A stretch of DNA of 64,000 bases, from contig NZ_JBHUPY010000001.1 of assembly GCF_042688385.1 (NCBI RefSeq), positions 744,001 to 808,000 of the forward strand, given 5' to 3'. This document shows positions 40,761 to 49,519 of this stretch, in pieces. The notes under the pieces are model-generated. The model saw nothing but the letters and a program-made list of their open reading frames with translations, was not told the DNA's origin and made no database searches. This DNA is from Herpetosiphon sp042688385. GTDB taxonomy: Bacteria; Chloroflexota; Chloroflexia; Chloroflexales; Herpetosiphonaceae. A program made the translations under genes and the position numbers. The stretch's first letter is position 1; the number at the start of each line of letters is the position of its first letter.

Positions 40761-41876
40761 ATGGCCGATTTAGCCTTGAACCACGATCAAATCCTTTTAG
40801 GGGATTGTCGTGATGTTCTTCCATCACTGCCACCAGCCAGCGTTGACCTCATTTTCGCTGACCCGCCTTATAATTTGCAATTGCGTGGCGATTTATTGCG
40901 CCCCAACATGACGCATGTTGCTGCGGTTGATGATGCTTGGGATTCGTTTCGTGATTTTGCTGCCTACGATGCGTTTACGCGCGCTTGGTTGCAAGCATGT
41001 CAGCGGGTTTTGAAAGATAATGGCACAATGTGGGTGATTGGTAGCTATCATAATATCTATCGCGTTGGTGCAATTCTGCAAGATTTGGGCTTTTGGATAT
41101 TAAACGATATTGTGTGGATTAAGCGCAATCCAATGCCAAATTTTCGTGGTGTGCGCCTAACCAATGCCCATGAAACGTTAATTTGGTGTGCTAAATCGCC
41201 AGGCCAAAAGTATACCTTTAATTATCATGCCTTACGCCATTTGAACGACGATAAACAAATGCGCAGCGATTGGGAATTTCCATTGTGTACTGGCAATGAG
41301 CGCTTGCGCATCAACGGCAACCGTGTGCATAGCACCCAAAAACCAGAAGCCTTGCTCTATCGCGTCTTGCTGGCCAGTTCAAATGTCGGCGATGTGGTGC
41401 TTGATCCCTTTTTTGGCACTGGCACGACTGGCGCAGTGGCCAAACGCTTGGCTCGCCACTACATTGGCATCGAACGCGACCCAAGCTATGTCGAGGCCGC
41501 GCGAGGCCGCATTGCAGCGATTGCGCCACCAACCAACACTGATGCGCTCGAAGCCTTGCCGAGCAACAAACGGCGGATTCCCCGGATTCCGTTTGGTAAT
41601 TTACTGGAGCATGGCTTGTTGCAAGCTGGCCAACAATTGTGGTTTAATCGTGATCCAACGCTTGGCGCAACCCTGTTGGCCGATGCTTCGCTGCGCATGG
41701 CCGATGGCACACGTGGCTCGATTCATAAACTTGGCACAATTTTGACAGGCCAGCCAAGTTGTAACGGCTGGGAACATTGGTTTTTTCAAGCTGCTGATGG
41801 AAGTTTGGCCTCAATCGATCTGCTGCGCCAAGAGTTGCGGCGGTTGCGTGAGCAAGCCCCAGATGCTGATGATTAA
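40761..41876 (+). CDS. CcrM-like solitary DNA adenine methyltransferase (probable GANTC)
   Basis: The 371-residue protein is a beta-class methyltransferase: DPPYNLQL (motif IV) near residue 34 comes before DPFFGTGTTG (motif I) near 215. The match to Caulobacter CcrM, as I recall that sequence, runs over the full length: DLIFADPPYNLQL-GDLLRP, VDDAWDSF, VLKDNGTMWVIGSYHNI, LGFWILNDIVWIKRNPMPNF, NAHETLIW, MRSDWEFPLCTGNERL, TQKPEALLYRVLL. The C-terminal RAMA domain also fits (RGSIHKLGTI, CNGWEHWFF). CcrM methylates A in GANTC. No restriction gene is adjacent, so it looks like a solitary epigenetic enzyme. The queG start follows after eight bases. Confidence 0.88.
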   Translation: MADLALNHDQILLGDCRDVLPSLPPASVDLIFADPPYNLQLRGDLLRPNMTHVAAVDDAWDSFRDFAAYDAFTRAWLQACQRVLKDNGTMWVIGSYHNIYRVGAILQDLGFWILNDIVWIKRNPMPNFRGVRLTNAHETLIWCAKSPGQKYTFNYHALRHLNDDKQMRSDWEFPLCTGNERLRINGNRVHSTQKPEALLYRVLLASSNVGDVVLDPFFGTGTTGAVAKRLARHYIGIERDPSYVEAARGRIAAIAPPTNTDALEALPSNKRRIPRIPFGNLLEHGLLQAGQQLWFNRDPTLGATLLADASLRMADGTRGSIHKLGTILTGQPSCNGWEHWFFQAADGSLASIDLLRQELRRLREQAPDADD

Positions 41877-41884
41877 AGTGGCTT

Positions 41885-43027
41885 ATGACGATTAATCTTG
41901 CTGCTGCTGTGCGCGCCCAAGCCGCCAGTTTAGGCTTTAATTTGGTTGGCATCACGCCAGCACGCCCATCGCCGACGTTGGATGCCTATCAACAATGGGT
42001 TGAGGCCGGAATGTATGGCGAGATGGGCTATTTGGCGCGGCCTGATCGCCAAGCCCGCCGCCAAGATCTAAATGTGATTGTGCCGAATGTACGTTCATTG
42101 ATTATTGTGGCGCTCGATTATCGCACGTTGCCAATTCCTGCCAGCCTGCTTAACGACCCCAGCCGTGGGCGAATTGCGGCCTATGCTTGGGGCATTGATT
42201 ACCATGATCTGATGACTCCGCGCTTGCAGGAATTGGCCAATTGGTTGCAAACCCAAATTCCCAATCCTGTGCAGCAGCGGGTTTATGTGGATACTGGGGC
42301 GATTTTAGAGCGCTCGCATGCCCAGCAAGCAGGCTTGGGTTTTATTGGCAAAAACACCATGTTGATTAGCCCACGGCGTGGCTCGTTTTTCTTTTTGGGC
42401 GAAATTCTGACGAGCTACGAATTTACTGATTACGATCAGCCAGCGCCAACAACGATGTGTGGCTCGTGTACTCGCTGCTTGCGAGCTTGTCCGACCCAAG
42501 CCTTTCCCAAGCCGCATGTGCTTGATGCGCGGCGCTGCATTTCGTACCTTACGATTGAATATAAAGGCTCGATTCCGCGTGAGCTGCGCCCGCAAATGGC
42601 CAATTGGATTGTTGGCTGTGATGTGTGTCAAGATGTTTGTCCGTGGCAGCGTTTTGGGGTGCAAAGCCAAGAAACGGCCTTTTTTCCAATCGATCACGAC
42701 CGAGCTGCACCAACCCTGGCCAGCCTTTTGACCTTGGATGCGACGAGTTTTAGCGAGCGCTATGGCAGCGCCGCGATTAGCAGACTTAAGCGTGATCGTT
42801 TGGTGCGCAATGCCTGTGTGGCCGCTGGCAACTGGCGCGACCTCAGCATTTTGCCCTTGCTCGCGCCCTTGCTGCACGATGCAAGCAGCCTTGTGCGCGA
42901 GCATGCCGCGTGGGCGATTGGCCGTAATGTTGATAATTCAGCCAGCACATTATTGCAACAAGCCTTGCAAACCGAAAGCGAGCCAAGCGTGCGCAGCGAA
43001 TTGCTGCAAAGTTTGCACGAACGCTAG
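41885..43027 (+). CDS. queG: epoxyqueuosine reductase QueG
   Basis: QueG makes queuosine in the tRNA wobble position by reducing epoxyqueuosine with cobalamin and two Fe4S4 clusters. The 380-residue protein shows VIVALDYRTLPIP, RIAAYAWGIDYHDLMTPRL, VDTGAILERSHAQQAGLGFIGKNTMLI, the cluster ligands CGSCTRCLRACPTQAF and CDVCQDVCPWQ, and a C-terminal HEAT-repeat-like end (LLHDASSLVREHAAWAIGRN). With mnmA this is a second wobble-modification gene in the window. It is probably cotranscribed with the methyltransferase gene. Confidence 0.95.
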   Translation: MTINLAAAVRAQAASLGFNLVGITPARPSPTLDAYQQWVEAGMYGEMGYLARPDRQARRQDLNVIVPNVRSLIIVALDYRTLPIPASLLNDPSRGRIAAYAWGIDYHDLMTPRLQELANWLQTQIPNPVQQRVYVDTGAILERSHAQQAGLGFIGKNTMLISPRRGSFFFLGEILTSYEFTDYDQPAPTTMCGSCTRCLRACPTQAFPKPHVLDARRCISYLTIEYKGSIPRELRPQMANWIVGCDVCQDVCPWQRFGVQSQETAFFPIDHDRAAPTLASLLTLDATSFSERYGSAAISRLKRDRLVRNACVAAGNWRDLSILPLLAPLLHDASSLVREHAAWAIGRNVDNSASTLLQQALQTESEPSVRSELLQSLHER

Positions 43028-43039
43028 TATTTCTAGCCC

Positions 43040-43594
43040 TTATTCAATCAATGTTGCTATTTCATAAACTTGGCGAATCCACTCGGTTTGGTGCTGATCA
43101 ATGACTAGAATTGTTACCAAACTATCGGTTGGCGGGAGTAGTGCTCGATCAAGCGCAATACTGCTGATCGACATAACTGGTGCAGAATGAGTAAGTAATT
43201 GGCCTAGTTTCGGGGTGTGATATTCAACCTTGATTGTAAGGGTTTGTTGATAGCGCTGAACTTCATTGATTTTGACCCAGCGACCTCGCTCAATATACGC
43301 TGAGGTGAAAATCGTAAGAATCATGCTTGTGTTCATATCGACGGCTTGGATTGCTTGACGATCAACAAAAGGATCTTGTAATTTCGGGAGTTCTTCAAGC
43401 AAATGCGTTTGCTCATAGTCAGTTTGGGTGAAACGCAGATTTAATACACCTTCTGCATATGGATAATCATCAAAGCTCCCATGGTTATCATCGAGATCTG
43501 CAAGCCGCGTAAATGCGAGACTTTGGGTTGCCGCTTGTTCACTGCATCCGATTATAAATAGAACTAACAAAAGAGTGAAAAATAAATTCCTCAT
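43040..43594 (-). CDS. small lipoprotein of unknown function
   Basis: The 184-residue precursor begins MRNLFFTLLLVLFIIGC, a clear lipoprotein signal with Cys at 17. The mature part has mixed alpha/beta composition (FTRLADLDDNHGSFDDYPYAEGVLNLRF, WVKINEVQRYQQTLTIKVEYHTP, SISSIALDRALLPPTDSLVTILVIDQHQTEWI). I recognise no family. AGGA stands seven bases before ATG 43594; a longer frame would put a non-signal stretch ahead of the lipobox. It is convergent with queG, with only 12 bases between the stops. Confidence 0.65.
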   Translation of the reverse strand: MRNLFFTLLLVLFIIGCSEQAATQSLAFTRLADLDDNHGSFDDYPYAEGVLNLRFTQTDYEQTHLLEELPKLQDPFVDRQAIQAVDMNTSMILTIFTSAYIERGRWVKINEVQRYQQTLTIKVEYHTPKLGQLLTHSAPVMSISSIALDRALLPPTDSLVTILVIDQHQTEWIRQVYEIATLIE

Positions 43595-43792
43595 TCCTGT
43601 TTCCTTTATCAAATTAACTATACTCAAGCACGGTATGCTATCTGTGATACTCCAAGTGTAGCAAGCAGTTGCTGACGCAACGAGCAGAAAGCATTCACGA
43701 TTGCAGCAGATTGGCAGCAGCACGTGGATTGATGATCTGCGGTGGCAGAATGATAATTAGATGAGCATTCGGTTGCGAGCGAATCAGTTTGC

Positions 43793-43821
43793 TAGACGTT
43801 GGTCGGTGGATCTGCTATCAT
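43793..43821 (+). promoter_or_regulatory. predicted promoter of the GT-C gene
   Basis: TAGACG (43793-43798), a 17-base spacer and an extended -10 TGC-TATCAT (43813-43821) lie 38 bases before the start codon. Confidence 0.35.
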
Positions 43822-43859
43822 CCATGGGCTTTTGTTAGCTTGTGGAAGAATGAACAACG

Positions 43860-45320
43860 ATGGAAAAACAGCAGACTGAAGGGCTAAAACAGACTTGGTG
43901 GCGGCTTGGCATCGGTGGGTTCATGCTGATAGTGATGCTTGGGTTGATGTGGCCAGCCTTTGAACGTGGCTTGGCGCGGCGGCCAGTCTTGAACTTGCAA
44001 ACCCCAGATGATGGCCTTGAAGGCACATTATTACACGAAGCCCAACTGATTCGGCGTGATCGCTCATTGTATCGCCCGATTGTGTCCGAGGAATTTATTT
44101 CCGCCCCATATACCCCGTTGCACCCCATGCTGCTTTCGTTTATGCCATTTGACCCTGAGCGACCCTTTACAGCAGGGCGTTGGGTTTCGCTGCTTTCAAT
44201 GTTGGCGATTGGCCTAATTATTAGCCTGTTTGTGGCCAGCAATACCCGCTATTGGTTGCTTGGTTTGGCGATTGGGGCCTGTTGGTTGGCCTTTGCGCCT
44301 GCCCAACTCTGGGCGTTGCGGCTCAAGCCTGATTTATTTGCCTTGAGTTTTACTGCGCTCGGGCTGCTATTGGCAAGCTGGCGCGAAGGGCGTTGGTTTG
44401 GTTGGGCGGCGGTTTGTTTTGGCTTAGCATTTTTAGCCAAACAAACCTTAGCGATTGCTCCGCTGGCGGTTGGCCTGAATTTGCTGCTGCACGATTGGCG
44501 CAAAGCGTTGAAGTTTGGCACGCTAGTGATTTTAGCTGCTGGCCTGCCCTATTTGACGTTGGATCTTGTGACCGATGGTTGGGCAACGCGCCACATTTGG
44601 GGCTTGCACCGCTCAGAGTGGTGGAGTTTTGACCTGATGTGGAAGTATGTGCGCCTGCTTGGCTGGTCGTTGCCATTGTTTGGTTTGGCGCTGGTTGGCT
44701 TAGCCTTGCAGCCGCGCAATTATGCGATCCGCCAAGCGGGGCTGTATGCAGTGCTTGCGCCGATTTCGCTCTATGGCGCTGGCGAAGTTGGGGCGCATCA
44801 TAATCATCTTTTAGAGACGATGCTTGCTTGGAGTTTGGCTGGCGGGCTAGCGCTGGGCTTGTTGTTGGAGCTTGGTTGGAATAAGGGTGGTTGGTGGCAT
44901 GCGCTGACGGTTGTAACGCTGAGTGCTGGCTTACTCCAAGGCTGGCTCCTCCGCCAAACTCCAAGTTGGTATGGTGGCGAGTTTGAGATTAATGATTTGG
45001 CGCGGTTTGTGCCCTATATTCATTCCAAGCCTGGTGATGTATTGCTTGATAATCCTGGTTTGGCGCTTGCGGCAGGCAAACCGCTGATTTTTGATGATCC
45101 CTCGACCATGGGTCCGGCGATTGAGAGTGGGGTTTGGCCGGCACAAGGCCTGTATGAGAGCATCCGGCAACGGCGTTGGAGCTTGATCATGTTGCCATTC
45201 AATGTGTCCGATAGGCGTGATGCGACTGGGCGTTGGACAGAAGAAAGCATTCGCTTGATTGATCAGCATTATCAACTTGAATTTAGTGATAGCATTTTTA
45301 GCTATGTGCCAAAGCCCTAA
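43860..45320 (+). CDS. GT-C fold membrane glycosyltransferase (GT39-like)
   Basis: The 486-residue protein has about ten membrane helices and a soluble C-terminal ~110 residues. The first loop carries DDGLEGTLLHEAQLIRRDRSLYRP, where a conserved acidic pair after the first helix is the catalytic signature of GT-C enzymes using lipid-linked sugars; the later AGEVGAHHNHLLETMLAWSLAGG also fits GT39-type polytopic transferases. The acceptor is unknown. It stands alone between its own promoter and a strong terminator. Confidence 0.75.
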   Translation: MEKQQTEGLKQTWWRLGIGGFMLIVMLGLMWPAFERGLARRPVLNLQTPDDGLEGTLLHEAQLIRRDRSLYRPIVSEEFISAPYTPLHPMLLSFMPFDPERPFTAGRWVSLLSMLAIGLIISLFVASNTRYWLLGLAIGACWLAFAPAQLWALRLKPDLFALSFTALGLLLASWREGRWFGWAAVCFGLAFLAKQTLAIAPLAVGLNLLLHDWRKALKFGTLVILAAGLPYLTLDLVTDGWATRHIWGLHRSEWWSFDLMWKYVRLLGWSLPLFGLALVGLALQPRNYAIRQAGLYAVLAPISLYGAGEVGAHHNHLLETMLAWSLAGGLALGLLLELGWNKGGWWHALTVVTLSAGLLQGWLLRQTPSWYGGEFEINDLARFVPYIHSKPGDVLLDNPGLALAAGKPLIFDDPSTMGPAIESGVWPAQGLYESIRQRRWSLIMLPFNVSDRRDATGRWTEESIRLIDQHYQLEFSDSIFSYVPKP

Positions 45321-45325
45321 ACGGC

Positions 45326-45366
45326 GAATGCCAGCACCCCCTCCGAGATGCTGGCATTCCTTTTTT
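45326..45366 (+). terminator. strong Rho-independent terminator
   Basis: GAATGCCAGCA (45326-45336) pairs perfectly with TGCTGGCATTC (45349-45359), followed by C and six T. Confidence 0.9.
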
Positions 45367-45369
45367 GCA

Positions 45370-45952
45370 TTCATCAAAACACTCTAACCAAAAAGACCCG
45401 CGGATACGGTTCGACAGCTTCAAAGCTGGACAAATACCTAATTGTTATGCCTAATTCAAGCGGCTGCCTGCCGAGGAAGACCCTCGCAGGGGCTGGGCTT
45501 GTTAGCGTTCCAAGCGGTTGACCTTAAAATTACGGTTATGTCACATCACGCCAGGATAATAACAATGCTTCAAATTGATAACCGAGCAGCAGATGGGAAT
45601 TCGTCGGTGATCAGTCACCACCAGCCCGAGCCATGTGCATGTCTTTGTGCGTTTCCCCATAGCGCTGATATGCTAGTTGCTAGTTTCGACGCACCACCGA
45701 CTATTTCCATAGGCCAATCCTACAGTCGATAGCGGTGATCAATTTGGGGTTTGGTTGATTTGTTCAGGTGCTGTTCCCGCTGAACCGTATCCATACGGGC
45801 TACGCTGTTAATATACTTTGCTGGCCCGTTAACTACAAGCGCTTCATCGCTGTTTTACGATGAAGCGCTGAAAAGGGCAATTTTGGGCTTGCTAGCGGTT
45901 CGCTTAGTTCAGTTGTGTCAACAATTAATAATGCAAAAATACCTAGGGTCAA
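45370..45952. other. gene-free stretch of about 580 bp
   Basis: No convincing gene is visible: the longest plus frame (45442-45732) has no SD and an unnatural composition. A 12-bp perfect hairpin lies at 45838-45849/45858-45869; it could end transcripts of the signalling locus coming from the right but has no T tract. CCGTATCCATACGG at 45786-45799 is a short palindrome. I find no tRNA fold and none of the window's repeat modules here. Confidence 0.5.
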
Positions 45953-47056
45953 TTATTGAAAAAAGAAAAAAATACCTAGGACTAAAAAGAAAGTGACAAC
46001 TGCAATCAAGACGAACTGAATCGTTGTGGTGAATTTTGCCCGAGCTGAGCTAGCAAAATTGCTGCTTGCTTGGAGGCCGAAAGTTGGCGCTGCTGCGCTT
46101 GGCCGATTAATGTCGACTGGGCGGGCTTTTGGTGTGCGCTGCTGCGGCTGGGTAAACTGATCGACGAACAGATCCTCGGATGGCGCTGGTAAGGGAATGG
46201 TAAATTCGCTTGGAATGCGCCGTTGGAGGGCATGTTGGAGTTGGCTCACAAACTCGCCAACTGATTCTTGGCGTTGCTCAGGCCGTTTGGCCAAGGCGCG
46301 TTCGATCACTTGGGCGACTGCTGGTGAGATATTGGGCACAACCTCTTGCAGCGGCGGAATACGCTCTTGCAAAATTTTTTGTACGAGTTGTGGCGAGGCC
46401 GTATCTGTGCCAAATGGTCGCGAGTTGGTTAAGGTTTCGTAGAGCACCAAGGCCAGCGAATAGAGATCCGAGCGCGGCGAAGCTGGCACTTCCTGCATAA
46501 TCTCAGGAGCCATATAGGCGATGGTGCCGGTTACATTGCCGGTTTTGGTTAGCCGAATATACTGTGCCGTGCTGGCGATGCCAAAATCGGCTAAGACCGC
46601 TTGGCCATTGCTGCGAAAGAGAATATTGCTTGGTTTAATATCGCGGTGAATAATGCCCTTGCTATGAGCATATTCCAAGGCATAGCCAATATCAATTCCG
46701 ATTTTAATCACATCTTCGACGGCAAGCGAGCTGGCGATCATGCGCTCTAATAACGAACCATCGTCGATATATTCGAGCGCAATAAAATAGACCTCCTCGT
46801 CTAGTTTGGGGTGGGGTACTGCGCCGGTCTCATACGATTGAACGATATGCGGGTGATGTAAAATCCGCACAGCATCGGCTTCGTTGAGAAAGCGCGTTAA
46901 CAGTTCACCGATATGAACGAGCATTGACGGCAAGACTTTGAAGGCTGTTGTACCGAACTGTGGATGTTCAGCCTTGTACACAATTGCCATGCCGCCTTGC
47001 CCGATCTGCTCAGCTAGATGATACTCCCCAAGTTGAAGATTACTTAAGTTTTGCAT
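45953..47056 (-). CDS. membrane-anchored Ser/Thr protein kinase 1
   Basis: The 367-residue protein is a Hanks-type kinase with a C-terminal anchor. Kinase residues ~10-270: glycine loop GQGGMAIVYKA, ATP Lys in AFKVLP, catalytic loop HRDIKPSN, ADFGIAS, APEIMQEVPASPRSDLYSLALVLYE. A ~70-residue Ser/Pro/Gln-rich linker leads to a final hydrophobic helix (TTTIQFVLIAVVTFFLVLGIFFFFQ) that ends the protein, so almost nothing lies outside; it is a tail-anchored cytoplasmic kinase. AGGTGG lies before ATG 47056. It is the last gene of the signalling locus. Confidence 0.92.
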   Translation of the reverse strand: MQNLSNLQLGEYHLAEQIGQGGMAIVYKAEHPQFGTTAFKVLPSMLVHIGELLTRFLNEADAVRILHHPHIVQSYETGAVPHPKLDEEVYFIALEYIDDGSLLERMIASSLAVEDVIKIGIDIGYALEYAHSKGIIHRDIKPSNILFRSNGQAVLADFGIASTAQYIRLTKTGNVTGTIAYMAPEIMQEVPASPRSDLYSLALVLYETLTNSRPFGTDTASPQLVQKILQERIPPLQEVVPNISPAVAQVIERALAKRPEQRQESVGEFVSQLQHALQRRIPSEFTIPLPAPSEDLFVDQFTQPQQRTPKARPVDINRPSAAAPTFGLQASSNFASSARAKFTTTIQFVLIAVVTFFLVLGIFFFFQ

Positions 47057-47096
47057 AGAGGGCCACCTAATGCTAAACATTGATTGTGATCATAGA

Positions 47097-47122
47097 CAGA
47101 GCGCACTGGATTGTGCGCTCTG
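47097..47122 (-). terminator. 10-bp hairpin after kinase 2
   Basis: 47097-47106 and 47113-47122 pair perfectly with a 6-base loop. There is no T tract, so it may only stabilise or attenuate the message between kinases 2 and 1. Confidence 0.45.
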
Positions 47123-47144
47123 ATCGCGTGATCTCCGACAAACA

Positions 47145-49340
47145 TTATGGATTAATTGGCGGCGCGGTCGGTGCAACGGTTGGCCGTGGCGTATTGGTTG
47201 GTGGCGGTTTCGGACAACCACTGCGTGATGGATCGCCTGGCTCATTTGGACAATTATCGACGTTATCAGGAATGGTATCGCCGTCTGAGTCAGGAATTGG
47301 GGTTGGTGGTGGCGGTTCGGTTGGAGCCGGACAGCCATTATTTGGCCCAGCAACTCCAGGACAGCCATCAACATCATCGGTAAACCCATCGCCATCGCTA
47401 TCGACTGGCGCTGGAACCGCGGTTGCTGGAACCTCGGTTGCTTGAGGCACTGGGGTACTAGTAGATGCCCGAGGCCGCGCTGTTGGTTGTGGCTGTTGTG
47501 GTTGTGGACGCGCCGTTGCTACAACCGCATTCGATGTGGCTGTTGGTTCTGGCGTATTGCTTGGCTCTGGCGTTGGGCTATTTTCTGGAGTTGGAGCCAA
47601 GGTACTGGTTGGCGCGCCCGGATCGACGATGCCGATTGGTTGGGTTCCAACTGGGGTTCCTTGACTGGTGCTACCAGTGGTTGCGGTTGCCCCGCCATTG
47701 GTATTAACCTGAATCGAATTCGGCGTTCCGGTGCCCGTCGTGCTGTTGGCAGGATTGCTGCCTGATAGAATGTAGACCCCAATTAACACTAGGCCCAAAA
47801 TGCCGCCGCCAATGCCAGCAATTAAGGCCTTCTTTTTGTTATTGGGTCGGTTCAGCGCAATTGAGCCTGTGCCTGCAAAGTTGAGATTTGGCTCTGAGCT
47901 AGGGTTAAGACTTTGATTGAAGGCAGTTGCTGGTCGGGCAACCTCAATTGGCCGGGCATTAACTGTGCGATTTGGCCGCGAGCTTGGGCCACGTAGCGGG
48001 TTTTGGCCAGTAAGCGGCTGATTGACCCCGGATAATGCTTGGTTAACCCCAGATAATGCTTGATTGACCCCACTCGGCGCACCAACCGCTTCCGGCGCAT
48101 AGATCTGCGTGCCATCGTTTGGCAATGAAACATTGACCTGCGAATTTTGGCCAGCTGCCAAAGGTTGGTTGACTCCGCTGAGTGGTTGATTAACCCCACT
48201 CAATGGTTGATTAACCCGACTATTTGCGCCACTTCCTGCTGGTGGTGCATAGATTTGCGTACCTTCGGCGGGCATAGCCAGATTGGCAGCGCTAGCTGGG
48301 CCGGCCATAGGTTGGTTTGGCTGTGAAAGTGGCACATTAGCCGCACTAGCAGCCCCAACCACGGGATTGAAAACTCTGGTACTGGTTGAATCGCCTTCAG
48401 AACTGCGTTCGTTGCGGCTGCCACCTGGGCGCGCAATTGGGATCATGGGCTTGCCATGGGCATTCAGCGGCACATCTGGTTTGGTTGCCGTGCGGCCAAA
48501 TTTAGCCTGTTTGAGCGCTTCAACGAAATCAGACATGTTTTCGAAGCGGCGTTCGGGATCTTTGGCAGTGGCGCGTTCAATAATTTGTGCCATCAGTGGT
48601 GGCACATGCGGGGCTAATTCACGCAAGGGTGGCAAGGGTGTGCTGATAATTTTGCTTAGCGCAACTGCAATATTGGCATGCATATTGGCATAAGGATTTT
48701 TGCCAGCTAAGGCCTCATACAAAATTAAGCCCAGCGCATAAATATCCGAGCGCGCATCAGCACTTTGGCCTTCAGCAATTTCTGGTGCTGTATAGGCGAC
48801 AGTTCCAGCAAAACCGCCGGTTTTAGTCATGCGGGCTTCATTACTTACCAGCGCAATCCCAAAGTCGGCGAGCACAGCATGGCCATCGTGGCGAAACAGA
48901 ATATTGCTGGGTTTAATATCGCGGTGGATAAACTGCTTACGGTGTGCGTAATCTAAGGCTGAGCCAATGTGCAAGCCCATCTCAATCGTTGGATTGAGTT
49001 GTTGACGGGGTTGCTTCTGTAAGCGTTCGCTGAGTGTGCTACCGCCAATAAATTCCATGGCAATATAATGGATTCGTTGGCGGGTATTGTTGGGATCAGG
49101 AATATCACTGGCTTCGTAGAGCTGCACAATATGTGGGTGGTGCAGTTCACGAATCGCCCGTGCTTCGAGCATGAATCGTCGGAGCGTGTCGGTATCGTGG
49201 GCGAAATAAGGCGGCAGCACTTTAAAGGCGACCGAGCCATAGTCGGGATGATGTGCTCGATAGACGAGCGCCATCCCACCACGACCTATTTCGTCTTGCA
49301 AGGCATACTCGCCCAACTGTGTATGTTCAAACGACTCCAT
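47145..49340 (-). CDS. transmembrane Ser/Thr protein kinase 2 with thrombospondin type-3 repeat ectodomain
   Basis: The 731-residue protein has a complete kinase domain (residues ~10-270: GRGGMALVYRA, AFKVLPP, HRDIKPSN, ADFGIAL, APEIAEGQSADARSDIYALGLILYE). A 230-residue cytoplasmic linker contains repeated LSGVNQPL/LSGVNQAL units and PNDGTQIYAP-like repeats. One membrane helix (KALIAGIGGGILGLVLIGVYIL) lies near residue 515. Outside are a Thr/Pro stalk and two calcium-type TSP3 repeats: DSDGDGFTDDVDGCPGVAGP and DSDGDTIPDNVDNCPNEPGD. The ectodomain closely resembles that of the phosphatase at 53.5 kb. Calcium or an extracellular ligand may set kinase state; that is inference. Confidence 0.92.
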   Translation of the reverse strand: MESFEHTQLGEYALQDEIGRGGMALVYRAHHPDYGSVAFKVLPPYFAHDTDTLRRFMLEARAIRELHHPHIVQLYEASDIPDPNNTRQRIHYIAMEFIGGSTLSERLQKQPRQQLNPTIEMGLHIGSALDYAHRKQFIHRDIKPSNILFRHDGHAVLADFGIALVSNEARMTKTGGFAGTVAYTAPEIAEGQSADARSDIYALGLILYEALAGKNPYANMHANIAVALSKIISTPLPPLRELAPHVPPLMAQIIERATAKDPERRFENMSDFVEALKQAKFGRTATKPDVPLNAHGKPMIPIARPGGSRNERSSEGDSTSTRVFNPVVGAASAANVPLSQPNQPMAGPASAANLAMPAEGTQIYAPPAGSGANSRVNQPLSGVNQPLSGVNQPLAAGQNSQVNVSLPNDGTQIYAPEAVGAPSGVNQALSGVNQALSGVNQPLTGQNPLRGPSSRPNRTVNARPIEVARPATAFNQSLNPSSEPNLNFAGTGSIALNRPNNKKKALIAGIGGGILGLVLIGVYILSGSNPANSTTGTGTPNSIQVNTNGGATATTGSTSQGTPVGTQPIGIVDPGAPTSTLAPTPENSPTPEPSNTPEPTATSNAVVATARPQPQQPQPTARPRASTSTPVPQATEVPATAVPAPVDSDGDGFTDDVDGCPGVAGPNNGCPAPTEPPPPTPIPDSDGDTIPDNVDNCPNEPGDPSRSGCPKPPPTNTPRPTVAPTAPPINP

Positions 49341-49478
49341 AGCAGCATCCTACAACGAAAACAGCGGCAGGCCGCTCTCTTCAGTACCAAAGATTAACTA
49401 TTCTCGACAACTTCGTTGCTGCCCCATTATCACACTATTCGCTAGCCTTGACAAGCGCCAGCATAAATGCTAAGCGCT

Positions 49479-49507
49479 GGTCGGCAACCGACCTCGCTTC
49501 GGAGGTC
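49479..49507 (-). terminator. overlapping alternative hairpins after secreted paralogue A
   Basis: GGTCGG-CAA-CCGACC (49479-49493) and GACCTC-GCTTCG-GAGGTC (49490-49507) share four bases and cannot both form. They stand between the gene ending at 49520 and kinase 2. Neither has a T tract. Confidence 0.4.
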
Positions 49508-49519
49508 AAGCGTGCTCAA

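Noticed and set aside
40761..41876. Methyltransferase as part of a restriction-modification pair
   Set aside because: Neighbours are a metal permease and queG; no endonuclease-like frame is adjacent.
45405..45425. GGTTCGA sequence as a tRNA T-loop
   Set aside because: The bases around it do not form the T stem, and no acceptor stem or anticodon arm can be found at the right distances.
45442..45732. Small plus-strand frame in the gene-free stretch
   Set aside because: No SD, no hydrophobic or domain pattern, and no coding-like codon use compared with neighbours.
47465..47765. Plus-strand frames opposite the kinase 2 ectodomain, rich in Trp, Leu and Arg
   Set aside because: They arise from the complement of Thr/Pro repeats; no SD, and the minus frame is a clear kinase.
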